A stretch of 64,000 nt of DNA from Cupriavidus necator N-1 (lineage in GTDB: Bacteria > Pseudomonadota > Gammaproteobacteria > Burkholderiales > Burkholderiaceae). The stretch is from assembly GCF_000219215.1 (NCBI RefSeq), contig NC_015723.1, positions 1,116,001-1,180,000 of the forward strand. The letters are read 5' to 3'. Of this stretch, positions 16,302 to 24,459 are shown in pieces (the stretch's first letter is position 1; each line of letters begins with the position of its first letter). Made by a program: the position numbers and the translations under genes. The notes below the pieces were generated by a model that had not been told where the DNA came from, ran no database searches, and was given only the letters and a program-made list of their open reading frames with translations.

Positions 16302-16976
16302 TTACTCCGAGTCGGGGATTGGCGCTCCCTGCACTTTGGGCGCCGGTTCGGCCCGCATGGCGTCCGCGGGCAAGAGGGTCAGGAAGGTGCGCGCGACCTC
16401 GGGATCGCGGCAGGCGAGCCAGTCGTCCCACTGTTCACGCGGCACGATGACCACTGACCGTTTTTCATCGCCCGGCTTGTGGAAGCGCTGCATCACCGGG
16501 TGCTGGGCCGAGTTGATGGTCAGCATGGTGAAGGACAGCGACTGGTCCGGCCAGCTGCGCCACAGGCCCGCGATGCCGAAGGCCTGCTCGCCGGGTAGCC
16601 AGACGCGCCAGCGCACCGGCTTGCCGGACGTGCCGCCGGGCACTGCATCTTCGGGATACGCAAACTCATAGAACGCCGTGGCCGGCACCAGACACAACTG
16701 GCCCTGGCGCCAGTAGCGCGCAAAGGCGGGGCGCTCGCCCACGGTCTCGCTGCGGGCATTGGTGGTGTCAAAGCGCCGTGCGCCGGGCGGGATGCGCGGG
16801 CGCGGCACCATGCCGAACGAGGCCAGTGCGCCACTGCGCGCGCCATCGTCGGCGGCGCGCACGATCGGCGCCGCGTAGTCCGGATAGGTTTCAGCCTTGT
16901 ACATCCCCGGCGGCGGTTCCACGCCGAAGATTTCGCGCAGGATCCGACGCTGGACCGGGGCGTAGTTGGTGCACAT
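16302..16976 (-). CDS. yedK: SOS response-associated peptidase (YedK/HMCES family), 224 aa
   Basis: The protein starts MCTNYAP, so Cys2 becomes the N-terminal nucleophile after Met removal. The other active-site residues are visible as TTNARSE (Asn), PATAFYEF (Glu) and HPVMQRFHKP (His). YedK/HMCES proteins form a stable thiazolidine crosslink with abasic sites in single-stranded DNA and shield them during replication. AGGAGA stands seven bases upstream of the ATG at 16976. The usual LexA box was not found by eye. It converges on the siderophore receptor gene. Confidence 0.93.
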   Translation of the reverse strand: MCTNYAPVQRRILREIFGVEPPPGMYKAETYPDYAAPIVRAADDGARSGALASFGMVPRPRIPPGARRFDTTNARSETVGERPAFARYWRQGQLCLVPATAFYEFAYPEDAVPGGTSGKPVRWRVWLPGEQAFGIAGLWRSWPDQSLSFTMLTINSAQHPVMQRFHKPGDEKRSVVIVPREQWDDWLACRDPEVARTFLTLLPADAMRAEPAPKVQGAPIPDSE

Positions 16977-17216
16977 GCGCTGTCTCCTGGCGGTGATGCC
17001 CGTATCGTCGGCGCCGGGCGGTGCCGCGTCAAGGGTGGCTCGGGGTGCCTCAGGGCTCACGGCAGGAATGGCAAAAACCGTCAGCGGCGCTGGCGGAATC
17101 GGCTATTGCCTGCTCCCCTGGCGCTCGCGCACACTCTTGCGGCAGCCGCTGCGCGCCGCCATGCCGCGCGCACTGGCCACCTACCAAAAGGCACAAGCCG
17201 GAATACAGGAGACACC

Positions 17217-18869
17217 ATGCGCGACTACGCCCAAGCCTTCGACGGATTTTCCTATGACGACGCCGTGGCACGGCAGCTGCACGGCAGCCTCGAGGCAATG
17301 AACGCCTGCGTCGAATGCTGCGACCGGCACGCGCTGCCCGGCCGTATCGCGCTGTTCTGGGAAGGGCGCGACGGCAATTCGCGCAGCTGGACCTTTACCG
17401 AGCTGCAGGCACTGTCCGCGCAGTTTGCCGGTTTCCTGAAGGCGCAGGGCGTGCAGCCGGGCGACCGCGTGGCGGGCCTGCTGCCGCGCAATGCGGAACT
17501 GCTGGTGACGATTCTCGGCACCTGGCGCGCCGGCGCGGTGTACCAGCCGCTGTTCACGGCCTTCGGCCCCAAGGCCATCGAGCACCGGCTCAATGCGTCC
17601 GGCGCGAAGATAGTGGTCACCGATGGCGCCAACCGCCCCAAGCTGGATGACGTGGATGGCTGTCCCGCCATCGTCACCGTGGCCGGCGACAAGGGCCGCG
17701 GCCTGGTGCGCGGCGACTTCAGCTTCTGGGCCGAGCTGGAACGCCAGCCGGCGTCGTTCGAGCCGGTGCCGCGCCGGGGCGACGACCCCTTCCTGATGAT
17801 GTTCACCTCCGGCACCACCGGCCCGGCCAAGCCGCTGCTGGTGCCGCTCAAGGCCATCGCCGCGTTTGCCGGCTATATGCGCGACGCGGTCGACCTGCGC
17901 GCGGAAGATGCTTTCTGGAACCTGGCCGATCCGGGCTGGGCCTACGGCCTGTATTACGCGGTCACGGGCCCGCTGGCGCTGGGCCATCCCACCACCTTTT
18001 ATGATGGCCCGTTCACCGTGGAGAGCACATGCCGTGTGATCCGCAAGTACGGCATCACCAACCTGGCCGGCTCGCCCACGGCATACCGGCTGCTGATCGC
18101 CGCGGGCGAGGCCGTGTCAGGCCCGCTGCGCGGGCGGCTGCGCGCCGTCAGCAGCGCGGGCGAGCCGCTCAACCCGGAAGTGATCCGCTGGTTCGCCAGC
18201 GAACTGGGCGTGACCATCCACGACCACTACGGCCAGACCGAGCTGGGCATGGTGCTGTGCAACCACCATGCGCTGGCGCATCCGGTGCGCATGGGCGCGG
18301 CCGGCTTTGCCAGCCCTGGGCACCGCGTGGTGGTGGTGGACGATGAACAGCGTGAACTGCCGCCGGGCCAGCCGGGCACGCTGGCGCTGGACCTGAAGCG
18401 CTCGCCGATGTGCTGGTTCGGCGGCTATCACGGCACGTCCACCAGCGGGTTTGCCGGCGGCTACTACCTGACCGGCGATTCCGCCGAGCTGAACGACGAC
18501 GGCAGCATCAGCTTCATCGGCCGGGCCGACGACGTCATCACCACCTCGGGCTACCGCGTGGGCCCGTTCGACGTGGAAAGCGCGCTGATCGAACACCCGG
18601 CCGTGGTCGAGGCAGCGGTGATCGGCAAGCCCGATCCGGAGCGCACCGAGCTGATCAAGGCCTTTGTCGTGCTGGACCCGCAATATCGCGCCGCGCCGGA
18701 ACTGGCCGAGGCGCTGCGCCAGCACGTGCGCAAGCGCCTGGCCGCCCATGCCTACCCGCGCGAGATCGAGTTCGTCGCCGAACTGCCCAAGACCCCCAGC
18801 GGCAAGGTCCAGCGCTTTATCCTGCGCAACCAGGAAGTGGCCCGTGCGCGCGAGGCAGCCGCTGCCTGA
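17217..18869 (+). CDS. AMP-forming acyl-CoA synthetase (acetyl/medium-chain type), 550 aa
   Basis: An adenylate-forming enzyme that activates a carboxylate to its CoA thioester. Motifs in order: P-loop-like MMFTSGTTGPAKP, SAGEPLNPEVI, YGQTELGM, hinge region YYLTGDSAELNDDGSISFIGRADDVITTSGYRVGPFDVE, and the C-terminal catalytic Lys in PKTPSGKVQRF. The pattern best fits the acetyl-CoA synthetase/ACSM medium-chain group rather than long-chain FadD. ACAGGAGA precedes the ATG at 17217. Neighbours give no pathway context, so the acyl substrate is open. Confidence 0.88.
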   Translation: MRDYAQAFDGFSYDDAVARQLHGSLEAMNACVECCDRHALPGRIALFWEGRDGNSRSWTFTELQALSAQFAGFLKAQGVQPGDRVAGLLPRNAELLVTILGTWRAGAVYQPLFTAFGPKAIEHRLNASGAKIVVTDGANRPKLDDVDGCPAIVTVAGDKGRGLVRGDFSFWAELERQPASFEPVPRRGDDPFLMMFTSGTTGPAKPLLVPLKAIAAFAGYMRDAVDLRAEDAFWNLADPGWAYGLYYAVTGPLALGHPTTFYDGPFTVESTCRVIRKYGITNLAGSPTAYRLLIAAGEAVSGPLRGRLRAVSSAGEPLNPEVIRWFASELGVTIHDHYGQTELGMVLCNHHALAHPVRMGAAGFASPGHRVVVVDDEQRELPPGQPGTLALDLKRSPMCWFGGYHGTSTSGFAGGYYLTGDSAELNDDGSISFIGRADDVITTSGYRVGPFDVESALIEHPAVVEAAVIGKPDPERTELIKAFVVLDPQYRAAPELAEALRQHVRKRLAAHAYPREIEFVAELPKTPSGKVQRFILRNQEVARAREAAAA

Positions 18870-18885
18870 GAGCCGAGCCGTTCCC

Positions 18886-18911
18886 GGACCGCTTCCTATA
18901 ATGAGGAAGCG
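18886..18911. other. 10-bp inverted repeat enclosing a TATAAT box
   Basis: ACCGCTTCCT (18886-18895) and AGGAAGCGGT (18902-18911) are perfect 10-bp arms around the six bases ATAATG. They lie just after the acyl-CoA ligase gene and 107 bp ahead of the BON-domain gene. The arm-loop junction spells a perfect -10 hexamer, TATAAT, at 18895-18900, but no good -35 stands 17 bp upstream. It may be a terminator without U-tract or an operator over a promoter for the BON gene. Confidence 0.4.
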
Positions 18912-19018
18912 GTTGCCAGGGCCCCGGGGGTGAAGGAGCCTGCGGCGCCGCGCCAGGCGCGCCTGCAGGCAGGGGCGCGCGTCTTCCATCTCCAGACCAA
19001 TCGGGCGAGGCGAACAAA

Positions 19019-19750
19019 ATGCAGAGTAGCGAAGCGGTGCTGACGCAGGCGCGCGCAGCCTTGGCGCATGTGCCTTATCAGGGTCATGTCCTCCATCCTA
19101 CCATCCAGTTGCGGCTTTCCGACGGCGCGCTGATCCTGGAAGGCGAGGTGGCCGATATCGTCGACAAGACCCGGGCCGCGGCGACGGTGCGGCGCGTGGA
19201 CGGCGTAACCAGCGTGATTGATCACCTGCGCGTGGCCGACGGCGGCATGCAGGTCGGCGACGGCGAACTGCGCGACGCGGTGTGCGAGCGCCTGCTCAAT
19301 GCCATCGATTTCCGCAATTGCAAGATCTGCGCGCGCGTCAAGGGCAAGCCCGAGGCCATGCGCGAAGCCGTGGGCGAACGCAGCGGCTGGATTGAAGTGG
19401 AAGTGCACGACGGCGTGGTAACGCTGTGGGGGCAGGTGATCAGCCTGTCGCACATGCGCCTGGCAGGGGTGCTGGCCTGGTGGTCGCGCGGCTGCCGCTG
19501 CGTGGTCAATGAACTGGTGGTGGCGCCCGCCGAAGCCGACCGCGACGATGAAATCACCGAGGCACTGATGCTGGTGCTGGAGACCGATCCCTTCGTCGAT
19601 GCCGGCCAGGTCAGCGTGCATACCGAGAACCGCGTGGTGACGCTGGAAGGCTGCGTCACCAGCGAGGACACGCGGCGCCAGGCCGAGCGCGACGCATGGT
19701 ACGTGCAGGGCGTGGAGAACGTGGTCAACCACATCGCCTTGCGCACCTGA
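19019..19750 (+). CDS. Triple BON-domain protein, 243 aa
   Basis: Three BON repeats can be traced: about 25-75 (IQLRLSDGALILEGEVADIVDKTRAAATVRRVDGVTSVIDHL), about 80-170 (IEVEVHDGVVTLWGQVISLSHMRLAGVLAWWSRGCRCVVNEL) and about 180-240 (VSVHTENRVVTLEGCVTSEDTRRQAERDAWYVQGVENVVNHI). BON domains bind lipids or act as envelope-associated modules (OsmY-like), but this protein has no signal peptide or lipobox, so it may be cytoplasmic. A degenerate GGGCGAGG lies before the ATG. Function unknown. Confidence 0.8.
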   Translation: MQSSEAVLTQARAALAHVPYQGHVLHPTIQLRLSDGALILEGEVADIVDKTRAAATVRRVDGVTSVIDHLRVADGGMQVGDGELRDAVCERLLNAIDFRNCKICARVKGKPEAMREAVGERSGWIEVEVHDGVVTLWGQVISLSHMRLAGVLAWWSRGCRCVVNELVVAPAEADRDDEITEALMLVLETDPFVDAGQVSVHTENRVVTLEGCVTSEDTRRQAERDAWYVQGVENVVNHIALRT

Positions 19751-19768
19751 GCGCTGCCCTGGGCGCGG

Positions 19769-20875
19769 TCACTCCCCGGTGCCGCGCCGTACCGCCGCAT
19801 CTTCCATGCGCCAGTAGCGCCGCCGCGCCCGCAGCGCAAAGCGGGCGCGATAGTCTGACATTGACATGCCCGTGGTGCGCTGGAACAGCCGCCGGAACGC
19901 AGCGGCGTCGCTGTAGCCGCAGGCTTCGGCAATGCCCTGCGTGCCGTGCAGCGTGACTTCCAGCAGCATGCGCGCGCGTTCCACGCGCAGGGTGTGCAGG
20001 TAGTCCAGAGGGCTCAGCCCGGTGACCTGACGGAAATGCCGCAGCAGCGTGCGTTCGCTGACCGCGGCCGCCTGGGCCACCGCGGCCAGCTTGTAGGGCT
20101 CGGACACATGTTTCTGCAGCCATTGGATGGCGCGATACACCGGGCTGTCGGCGGTGCGGCTGAGCCAGCGTTGCGACACCAGCGCCGGCACGCTGCGCTG
20201 GCGCTCGGGCTGGAACAGCATCAGCCGCGACGCCGCCTGTGCCAGGTCCGGGTCGTGCAGGTGGCCCAGCACGCGCAGCATGAATTCCACCTGCAGCGCC
20301 GGCGCCACGCACGAGAACACACGCTGGTGCACGCTCATGGCTTGGTCGCTGCCCAGGTCGCAATGCGGATACTGGCGCATCATCCAGCTCTGGTACATCC
20401 ACGGCGCGCCGGTCCTGGCGCCGTCGAGCAGCCCCAGCTGCAGCGGAAAGACCATCCCCGACGAACACGCCGCGATCCAGCCGCCGGCCTGCGCATGGCG
20501 TTCCATCAGGCGCAGCGCCGCAGCATCGCGCTGCACGATCTCGCCCAGCTGCAGCGCATTGCTGGCCAGCAGGGCCGGGATCACCAGCAGCGTGCGGCGG
20601 TCCGCGGCCCGTGCGCGCCGGGTGGAGGACACCAGCCCCGGCAGGTCCGCCGCCAGCGTGCGCCCGTTGCTGCCGCACAGCTGCCAGCTCAGCGTGGGCG
20701 CGGCGTCGGGCCGCTGCAGGCTGGCGACGCCGGCCACGGTGCGGAGCACGTCGAGCGTGGTGAACAGGCTGCCCGGCATGGCTTGCGGCAGCCATAGCAG
20801 GCGGACATGCAGCGGGATGTTCTGTGACGGCTGCTCGATGGCGGCTGGCATGCCTGGGGGCGTGGTCGGGTGCAT
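19769..20875 (-). CDS. GlxA/AraC-family transcriptional regulator with DJ-1/PfpI-like domain, about 368 aa
   Basis: Residues about 20-200 form a class-I glutamine-amidotransferase-like (DJ-1/PfpI) sensor domain (RTLLVIPALLASN and GGWIAACSSGMVFPLQLGLLDG). Residues about 245-345 are an AraC HTH pair (YKLAAVAQAAAVSERTLLRHFRQVTGLSPLDYLHTLRVERARMLLE and GIAEACGYSDAAAFRRLFQRTTGMSMSDYR). Such regulators often control amino-acid or amine catabolism. It is divergent from the M20 carboxypeptidase gene at 21037, its most likely target. No start has a good ribosome-binding site; ATG 20875 is a working choice. Confidence 0.85.
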   Translation of the reverse strand: MHPTTPPGMPAAIEQPSQNIPLHVRLLWLPQAMPGSLFTTLDVLRTVAGVASLQRPDAAPTLSWQLCGSNGRTLAADLPGLVSSTRRARAADRRTLLVIPALLASNALQLGEIVQRDAAALRLMERHAQAGGWIAACSSGMVFPLQLGLLDGARTGAPWMYQSWMMRQYPHCDLGSDQAMSVHQRVFSCVAPALQVEFMLRVLGHLHDPDLAQAASRLMLFQPERQRSVPALVSQRWLSRTADSPVYRAIQWLQKHVSEPYKLAAVAQAAAVSERTLLRHFRQVTGLSPLDYLHTLRVERARMLLEVTLHGTQGIAEACGYSDAAAFRRLFQRTTGMSMSDYRARFALRARRRYWRMEDAAVRRGTGE

Positions 20876-21036
20876 GGCGCGAGGAGTTGGCAGGATGCCG
20901 TGGCGGGATCGGCATCCGGATTGGCGATATTGATCCTCCCCTAAGGTTCTGGCAAGGGCTAGCATCGTGCAGTTGTGCCGTGGCGCTGCCCGTGCGCCGG
21001 GGCATGGCACCAACAAGACCAATCCGAGGAGATTCC

Positions 21037-22296
21037 ATGCCGTTTTCCGTTCGCCACGTTGCCGTTGCCGCCGCCCTGACGCTTGCCGGGGCCGGCACCC
21101 TGGCCAGTGCCGCCCAGCCCGACGCCGCGCTGCTGTCCGCCGCGCAGTCGGCCCAGCCCGCGCTGGTGCAGTCGCTCAAGGAGATGGTGACGATCGAATC
21201 CGGCAGCGCCAACGCGAAGGGGCTGGCGCAGATGGCCGGCTATACCGAGAAGCGCCTGAAGGCGCTGGGCGCGAAGGTTGAACGCATGCCGGTCACCAAG
21301 GGCCCGGGCACCATGGTCAAGGCCACCTTCACCGGTACCGGCAAGCGCCGCATCATGCTGATCGCCCACATGGACACGGTGTACCCGGAAAACACGCTGG
21401 CCACGCAGCCCATCCGCGAGGAAGGCAACCGGCTCTACGGGCCGGGCATTGCCGACGACAAGGGCGGCATCGCCGTGATCCTGCATTCGCTGGAGATCCT
21501 GAAGAACCAGGGCTGGCGCGACTACGCGCAGATCACGGTGCTGTTCAACCCTGACGAAGAGGTCGGCTCGGTCGGCTCCGGCGAAGCCATTGCCGCGCTG
21601 GCCGCGCAGCACGACGTAGTGCTGTCGTGCGAGCCCACCGCGGCCAAGGATGTGGTCAAGGCCGAGTCGCTGCTGCTGGGTGCCTCTGGCACCGCCACTG
21701 CCACCATGCAGGTCAAGGGCCGCGCATCCCACGCCGGCGCCGCGCCGGAGCGCGGCCGCAATGCGCTGATCGAACTCGCCCACCAGCTGCAGCAGACGCG
21801 CGACACCGCCAGCCAGGTGCCGGGCTCGCAGCTGAATTGGACCCAGGCGCAGGCCGGCACGGTGCGCAACCAGATCCCGGAAAGCGCTGTCGCCTACGGC
21901 GATGTGCGCACCACCGCGGCCGGCGCTGCCGAGAAGCTGAAGGTGGCGCTGCAGGAAAAGGCCAAGTCCAGCCAGCTGGTGCCGGAGACGCAGACCACGG
22001 TGACGATGGAAGAGGGCCGCCCGCCGTTCGTGGCCGACGCGCGCGGCCGCGCGCTGGCCAAGCGCGCGCAAGAGATCTACGCCGAGCTGGACGGCCGCAC
22101 GCTGGCCCTGGCCGAAGGCACCGGCGGCGCCACTGACGCCAGCTATGCCGCGCGCTCGGGCAAGCCCGCGGTGGTGGAAAGCTTTGGGCTGGCCGGCTTC
22201 GGCTATCACGCCCGCGACGAGTACATCGAACTGGACTCGATCGTGCCGCGCCTGTACCTGATGACCCGCATCCTGCAGGATATCGGGCGCAACTGA
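21037..22296 (+). CDS. Exported M20 glutamate carboxypeptidase-like metallopeptidase, 419 aa
   Basis: A short signal peptide (MPFSVRHVAVAAALTLAGAG, cleavage near LASAAQ) sends it to the periplasm. Zinc-site motifs of carboxypeptidase G2-like M20 enzymes are present: LIAHMDTVYPENT, GPGIADDKGG, FNPDEEVGSVGS (catalytic Glu pair) and GYHARDEYIELDS (last metal His). The dimerisation domain contains GRASHAGAAPERGRNA. Such enzymes remove C-terminal glutamate or other residues from peptides and pteroates. GAGGAG stands before the ATG. It is divergent from a GlxA-type regulator gene that may control it. Confidence 0.9.
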   Translation: MPFSVRHVAVAAALTLAGAGTLASAAQPDAALLSAAQSAQPALVQSLKEMVTIESGSANAKGLAQMAGYTEKRLKALGAKVERMPVTKGPGTMVKATFTGTGKRRIMLIAHMDTVYPENTLATQPIREEGNRLYGPGIADDKGGIAVILHSLEILKNQGWRDYAQITVLFNPDEEVGSVGSGEAIAALAAQHDVVLSCEPTAAKDVVKAESLLLGASGTATATMQVKGRASHAGAAPERGRNALIELAHQLQQTRDTASQVPGSQLNWTQAQAGTVRNQIPESAVAYGDVRTTAAGAAEKLKVALQEKAKSSQLVPETQTTVTMEEGRPPFVADARGRALAKRAQEIYAELDGRTLALAEGTGGATDASYAARSGKPAVVESFGLAGFGYHARDEYIELDSIVPRLYLMTRILQDIGRN

Positions 22297-22418
22297 GGCG
22301 GTGCCGCCAGGCCTGCGCTGCCAGCGCCTGGTTGCCTCTCCCGGCAAGCCTGCTACAGTGTCATGGCTGCCCGCATGCGGCGGCCATGACAAAAGAGAGA
22401 TTGCAGGGGGAGACGGAG

Positions 22419-22682
22419 ATGAACCGCAAAGGCTTGCTGGACGCGGCCACGGCACTGGAAGACCTGGCCGCCGGCCGCACGCCCGAACCCGCGCAGGTGG
22501 CCGCCGGCGCCGCCGCGCTGGAAAAAATCCATGCCGATTATCCAGCCTGGCGTGACGTTGGCGATGCCTTGTTTGGCCTTAAGGCGCTTGCCGGCGGCAG
22601 CGGCATGGCGCTGGACACCAAGGGGCGCCAGCGCGCCGGCCGGCTGGCCGATGTGGTGCGCAGCCTGCTCGACCAGATCTGA
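22419..22682 (+). CDS. Small hypothetical protein, 87 aa
   Basis: The protein begins MNRKGLLDAATALEDLAAGR and is mostly alpha-helical and Ala-rich with no membrane segment. A strong GGGGGAGACGGAG leader precedes the ATG at 22419, and codon usage is normal for the genome. It lies 122 bp behind the carboxypeptidase gene and ends 25 bp from the convergent phospholipase-D-like gene. I recognise no family. Confidence 0.6.
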   Translation: MNRKGLLDAATALEDLAAGRTPEPAQVAAGAAALEKIHADYPAWRDVGDALFGLKALAGGSGMALDTKGRQRAGRLADVVRSLLDQI

Positions 22683-22707
22683 CGGGCCGCGCTCCCGGGT
22701 ACCCGTT

Positions 22708-24285
22708 CTACAGCATCGACTCGATCGGCAGAATCGACATGAACCAGATGCTTAGCCGGCGCCACCAGCTGGTGTTCGGCTCGGTGTCGTGGCGGATGAC
22801 TTCATCGTCGCGCCGTTCCAGCCAGTACAGCTTGCCGGTTTCATCTAGCCTGACCTGGTAGGCCGCGCTCGGCACCACGCTGGCAAAGGTGGATTCGATC
22901 CGGCCAGCCAGCTCCGGGCTGTCGATGACGAAGCCCAGTTCGGTGTTGATGGTGGCCGAGCGCGGGTCGAAATTGAACGAGCCCACGAAGACCCGGGTGC
23001 CGTCGACGGCAAAGGTCTTGGCGTGCAGGCTGGAGCCCGAGCTGCCGAAGGGGCCGGCGCGCTCTTCCTTCTTGCCGGGCGCGGCCGAGCGCCGCAGCTC
23101 ATACAGGTCCACGCCGGCTTCCAGCAGCGCCTTGCGCCGCTTGGCATAGCCCGAATGCACGGCGGCCACGTCGGTGGCTTCCAGCGCATTGGTCAGCACG
23201 CGCACCGCCACGCCGCGCTTTGCCATATCGGCGAAATAGGACGTGCCGCCCGTCGATGGCACGAAGTAGGGCGAGACCAGGTCAAGCTCGCGCTGCGGGT
23301 CGCCCAGGATTTCACGCAGCTGGTGCGCCACCAGGGTGTCGCGCGACGCCTCGCCGAGCGCCTTGGCGGGGTTGTCGCTGACCATGCGCGTTGTTGCCCA
23401 CTGGAACTGCAGCGTGCCGTTCAGCATCCGCTGCACGTCGGGCAGGTCGCGCACTGCGGCGAGGTAGGCGGTGGCAGCCGGATTCTGCTCGACGGCGCGG
23501 GCATTGCTGGCCAGCGCCTGCAGCCGTTCCACGCTGACGGGCGGCACCAGCCGGTCCACCGGGTAGGCCGACGCACTGGACCAGTAGCGGTCGAAATCGT
23601 GCGCCACGTCGCCGGCGGCTGGTCCGACGGCGATCACGTCGAGGTCGGCAAACAGCACGCCATTGGTGGCGCCGAAGTATTCGTCGCCGACATTGCGCCC
23701 GCCGATGATGGTGGCGACGCCATCGGCGGTGAAGGACTTGTTGTGCATGCGCCGGTTCAGGCGCCGGAAATCCGTCAGGAAATTGAGCGTCTTGGGGTGG
23801 CGGATCACGAACGGGTTGAAGATCCGCACCTCGACCTGCGGATGCGCGTCCATGGCCGCCAGCAATTCGTCCAGGCCGGCGATGCCGTTGTCGTCCAGCA
23901 GCAGGCGCACGCGCACGCCGCGGTCGGCGGCTTCATGCAACGTTTCCAGCAACAGGGTGCCGGTCAGGTCGTCGCGCCAGATGTAGTACTGCACGTCGAG
24001 CGTGCGCTGCGCGGTGCGTGCCAGATGCACGCGCGCCGCAAAGGCGGCGTAGGCATTCTCGAGCGGATGGATGCCGCTCAGGCCCGGATGGCGCGTCACT
24101 TCGCCGGCCACCGCCTGGCCCAGCGGCGTGGCCTGGGATTCGGCAGGCGTAAGCGCAGAGGATTCAGTGCGGTGATCCAGCGGCGGCAAGGCGCAGCCGC
24201 CGAGCAGGGCAGCGCAGCACAGCAGCAGCGAATTGGCGCGCAGGCGGCGGTGGGGGGCGAACGCGGCGTCTGTCGGCGATGGCAT
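22708..24285 (-). CDS. Phospholipase D-family lipoprotein, ClsC-like, 525 aa
   Basis: A lipoprotein signal (ANSLLLCCAALLGGC, lipobox LGGC) anchors it to a membrane. Two HKD motifs mark the phospholipase D superfamily: MHNKSFTADG (about residue 180) and SLHAKTFAVDG (about 415), each followed by the usual IGGRNVGDEYF and VGSFNFDPRSATINTE blocks. This layout fits E. coli ClsC (YmdC), which makes cardiolipin from phosphatidylglycerol and phosphatidylethanolamine. The 5' leader (24283-24340) is unusually structured and appears to bury the ribosome-binding site and start codon. Confidence 0.88.
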   Translation of the reverse strand: MPSPTDAAFAPHRRLRANSLLLCCAALLGGCALPPLDHRTESSALTPAESQATPLGQAVAGEVTRHPGLSGIHPLENAYAAFAARVHLARTAQRTLDVQYYIWRDDLTGTLLLETLHEAADRGVRVRLLLDDNGIAGLDELLAAMDAHPQVEVRIFNPFVIRHPKTLNFLTDFRRLNRRMHNKSFTADGVATIIGGRNVGDEYFGATNGVLFADLDVIAVGPAAGDVAHDFDRYWSSASAYPVDRLVPPVSVERLQALASNARAVEQNPAATAYLAAVRDLPDVQRMLNGTLQFQWATTRMVSDNPAKALGEASRDTLVAHQLREILGDPQRELDLVSPYFVPSTGGTSYFADMAKRGVAVRVLTNALEATDVAAVHSGYAKRRKALLEAGVDLYELRRSAAPGKKEERAGPFGSSGSSLHAKTFAVDGTRVFVGSFNFDPRSATINTELGFVIDSPELAGRIESTFASVVPSAAYQVRLDETGKLYWLERRDDEVIRHDTEPNTSWWRRLSIWFMSILPIESML

Positions 24286-24340
24286 GACGGGTCCTTGCGG
24301 ACCCCTCGCGGGGTCCGATCGTTACGGCAATTCCGTCATG
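24283..24340 (-). promoter_or_regulatory. Structured, possibly bistable mRNA leader of the phospholipase-D-like gene
   Basis: Read on the minus strand, the leader holds GGACCCC-GCGA-GGGGTCC (hairpin A, 7 bp) followed by GCAA-GGACCC-GTC-ATG. GGGTCC of hairpin A can instead pair with GGACCC around GCAA (hairpin B, 6 bp). Both loops are GNRA tetraloops and the two hairpins exclude each other. The AAGGA ribosome-binding site lies in the loop and 3' arm of B, so B hides it and A frees it. In addition CATGACGG at 24333-24340 is perfectly complementary to the start-codon region at 24283-24290, an 8-bp outer stem. This looks like translation control by RNA folding, for example a thermosensor; the trigger is not known. 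Confidence 0.55.
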
Positions 24341-24459
24341 TTGCCATGCCGCGCGGGCGGCGGGCTTAATTACGCACCGGGAGCGTGAAGTGGCGGGGCG
24401 CCACCGGGCTCCGGCGCATCGCTCAGGCCAGGGACGGGATAGACACGGGCGTGCTCTCC

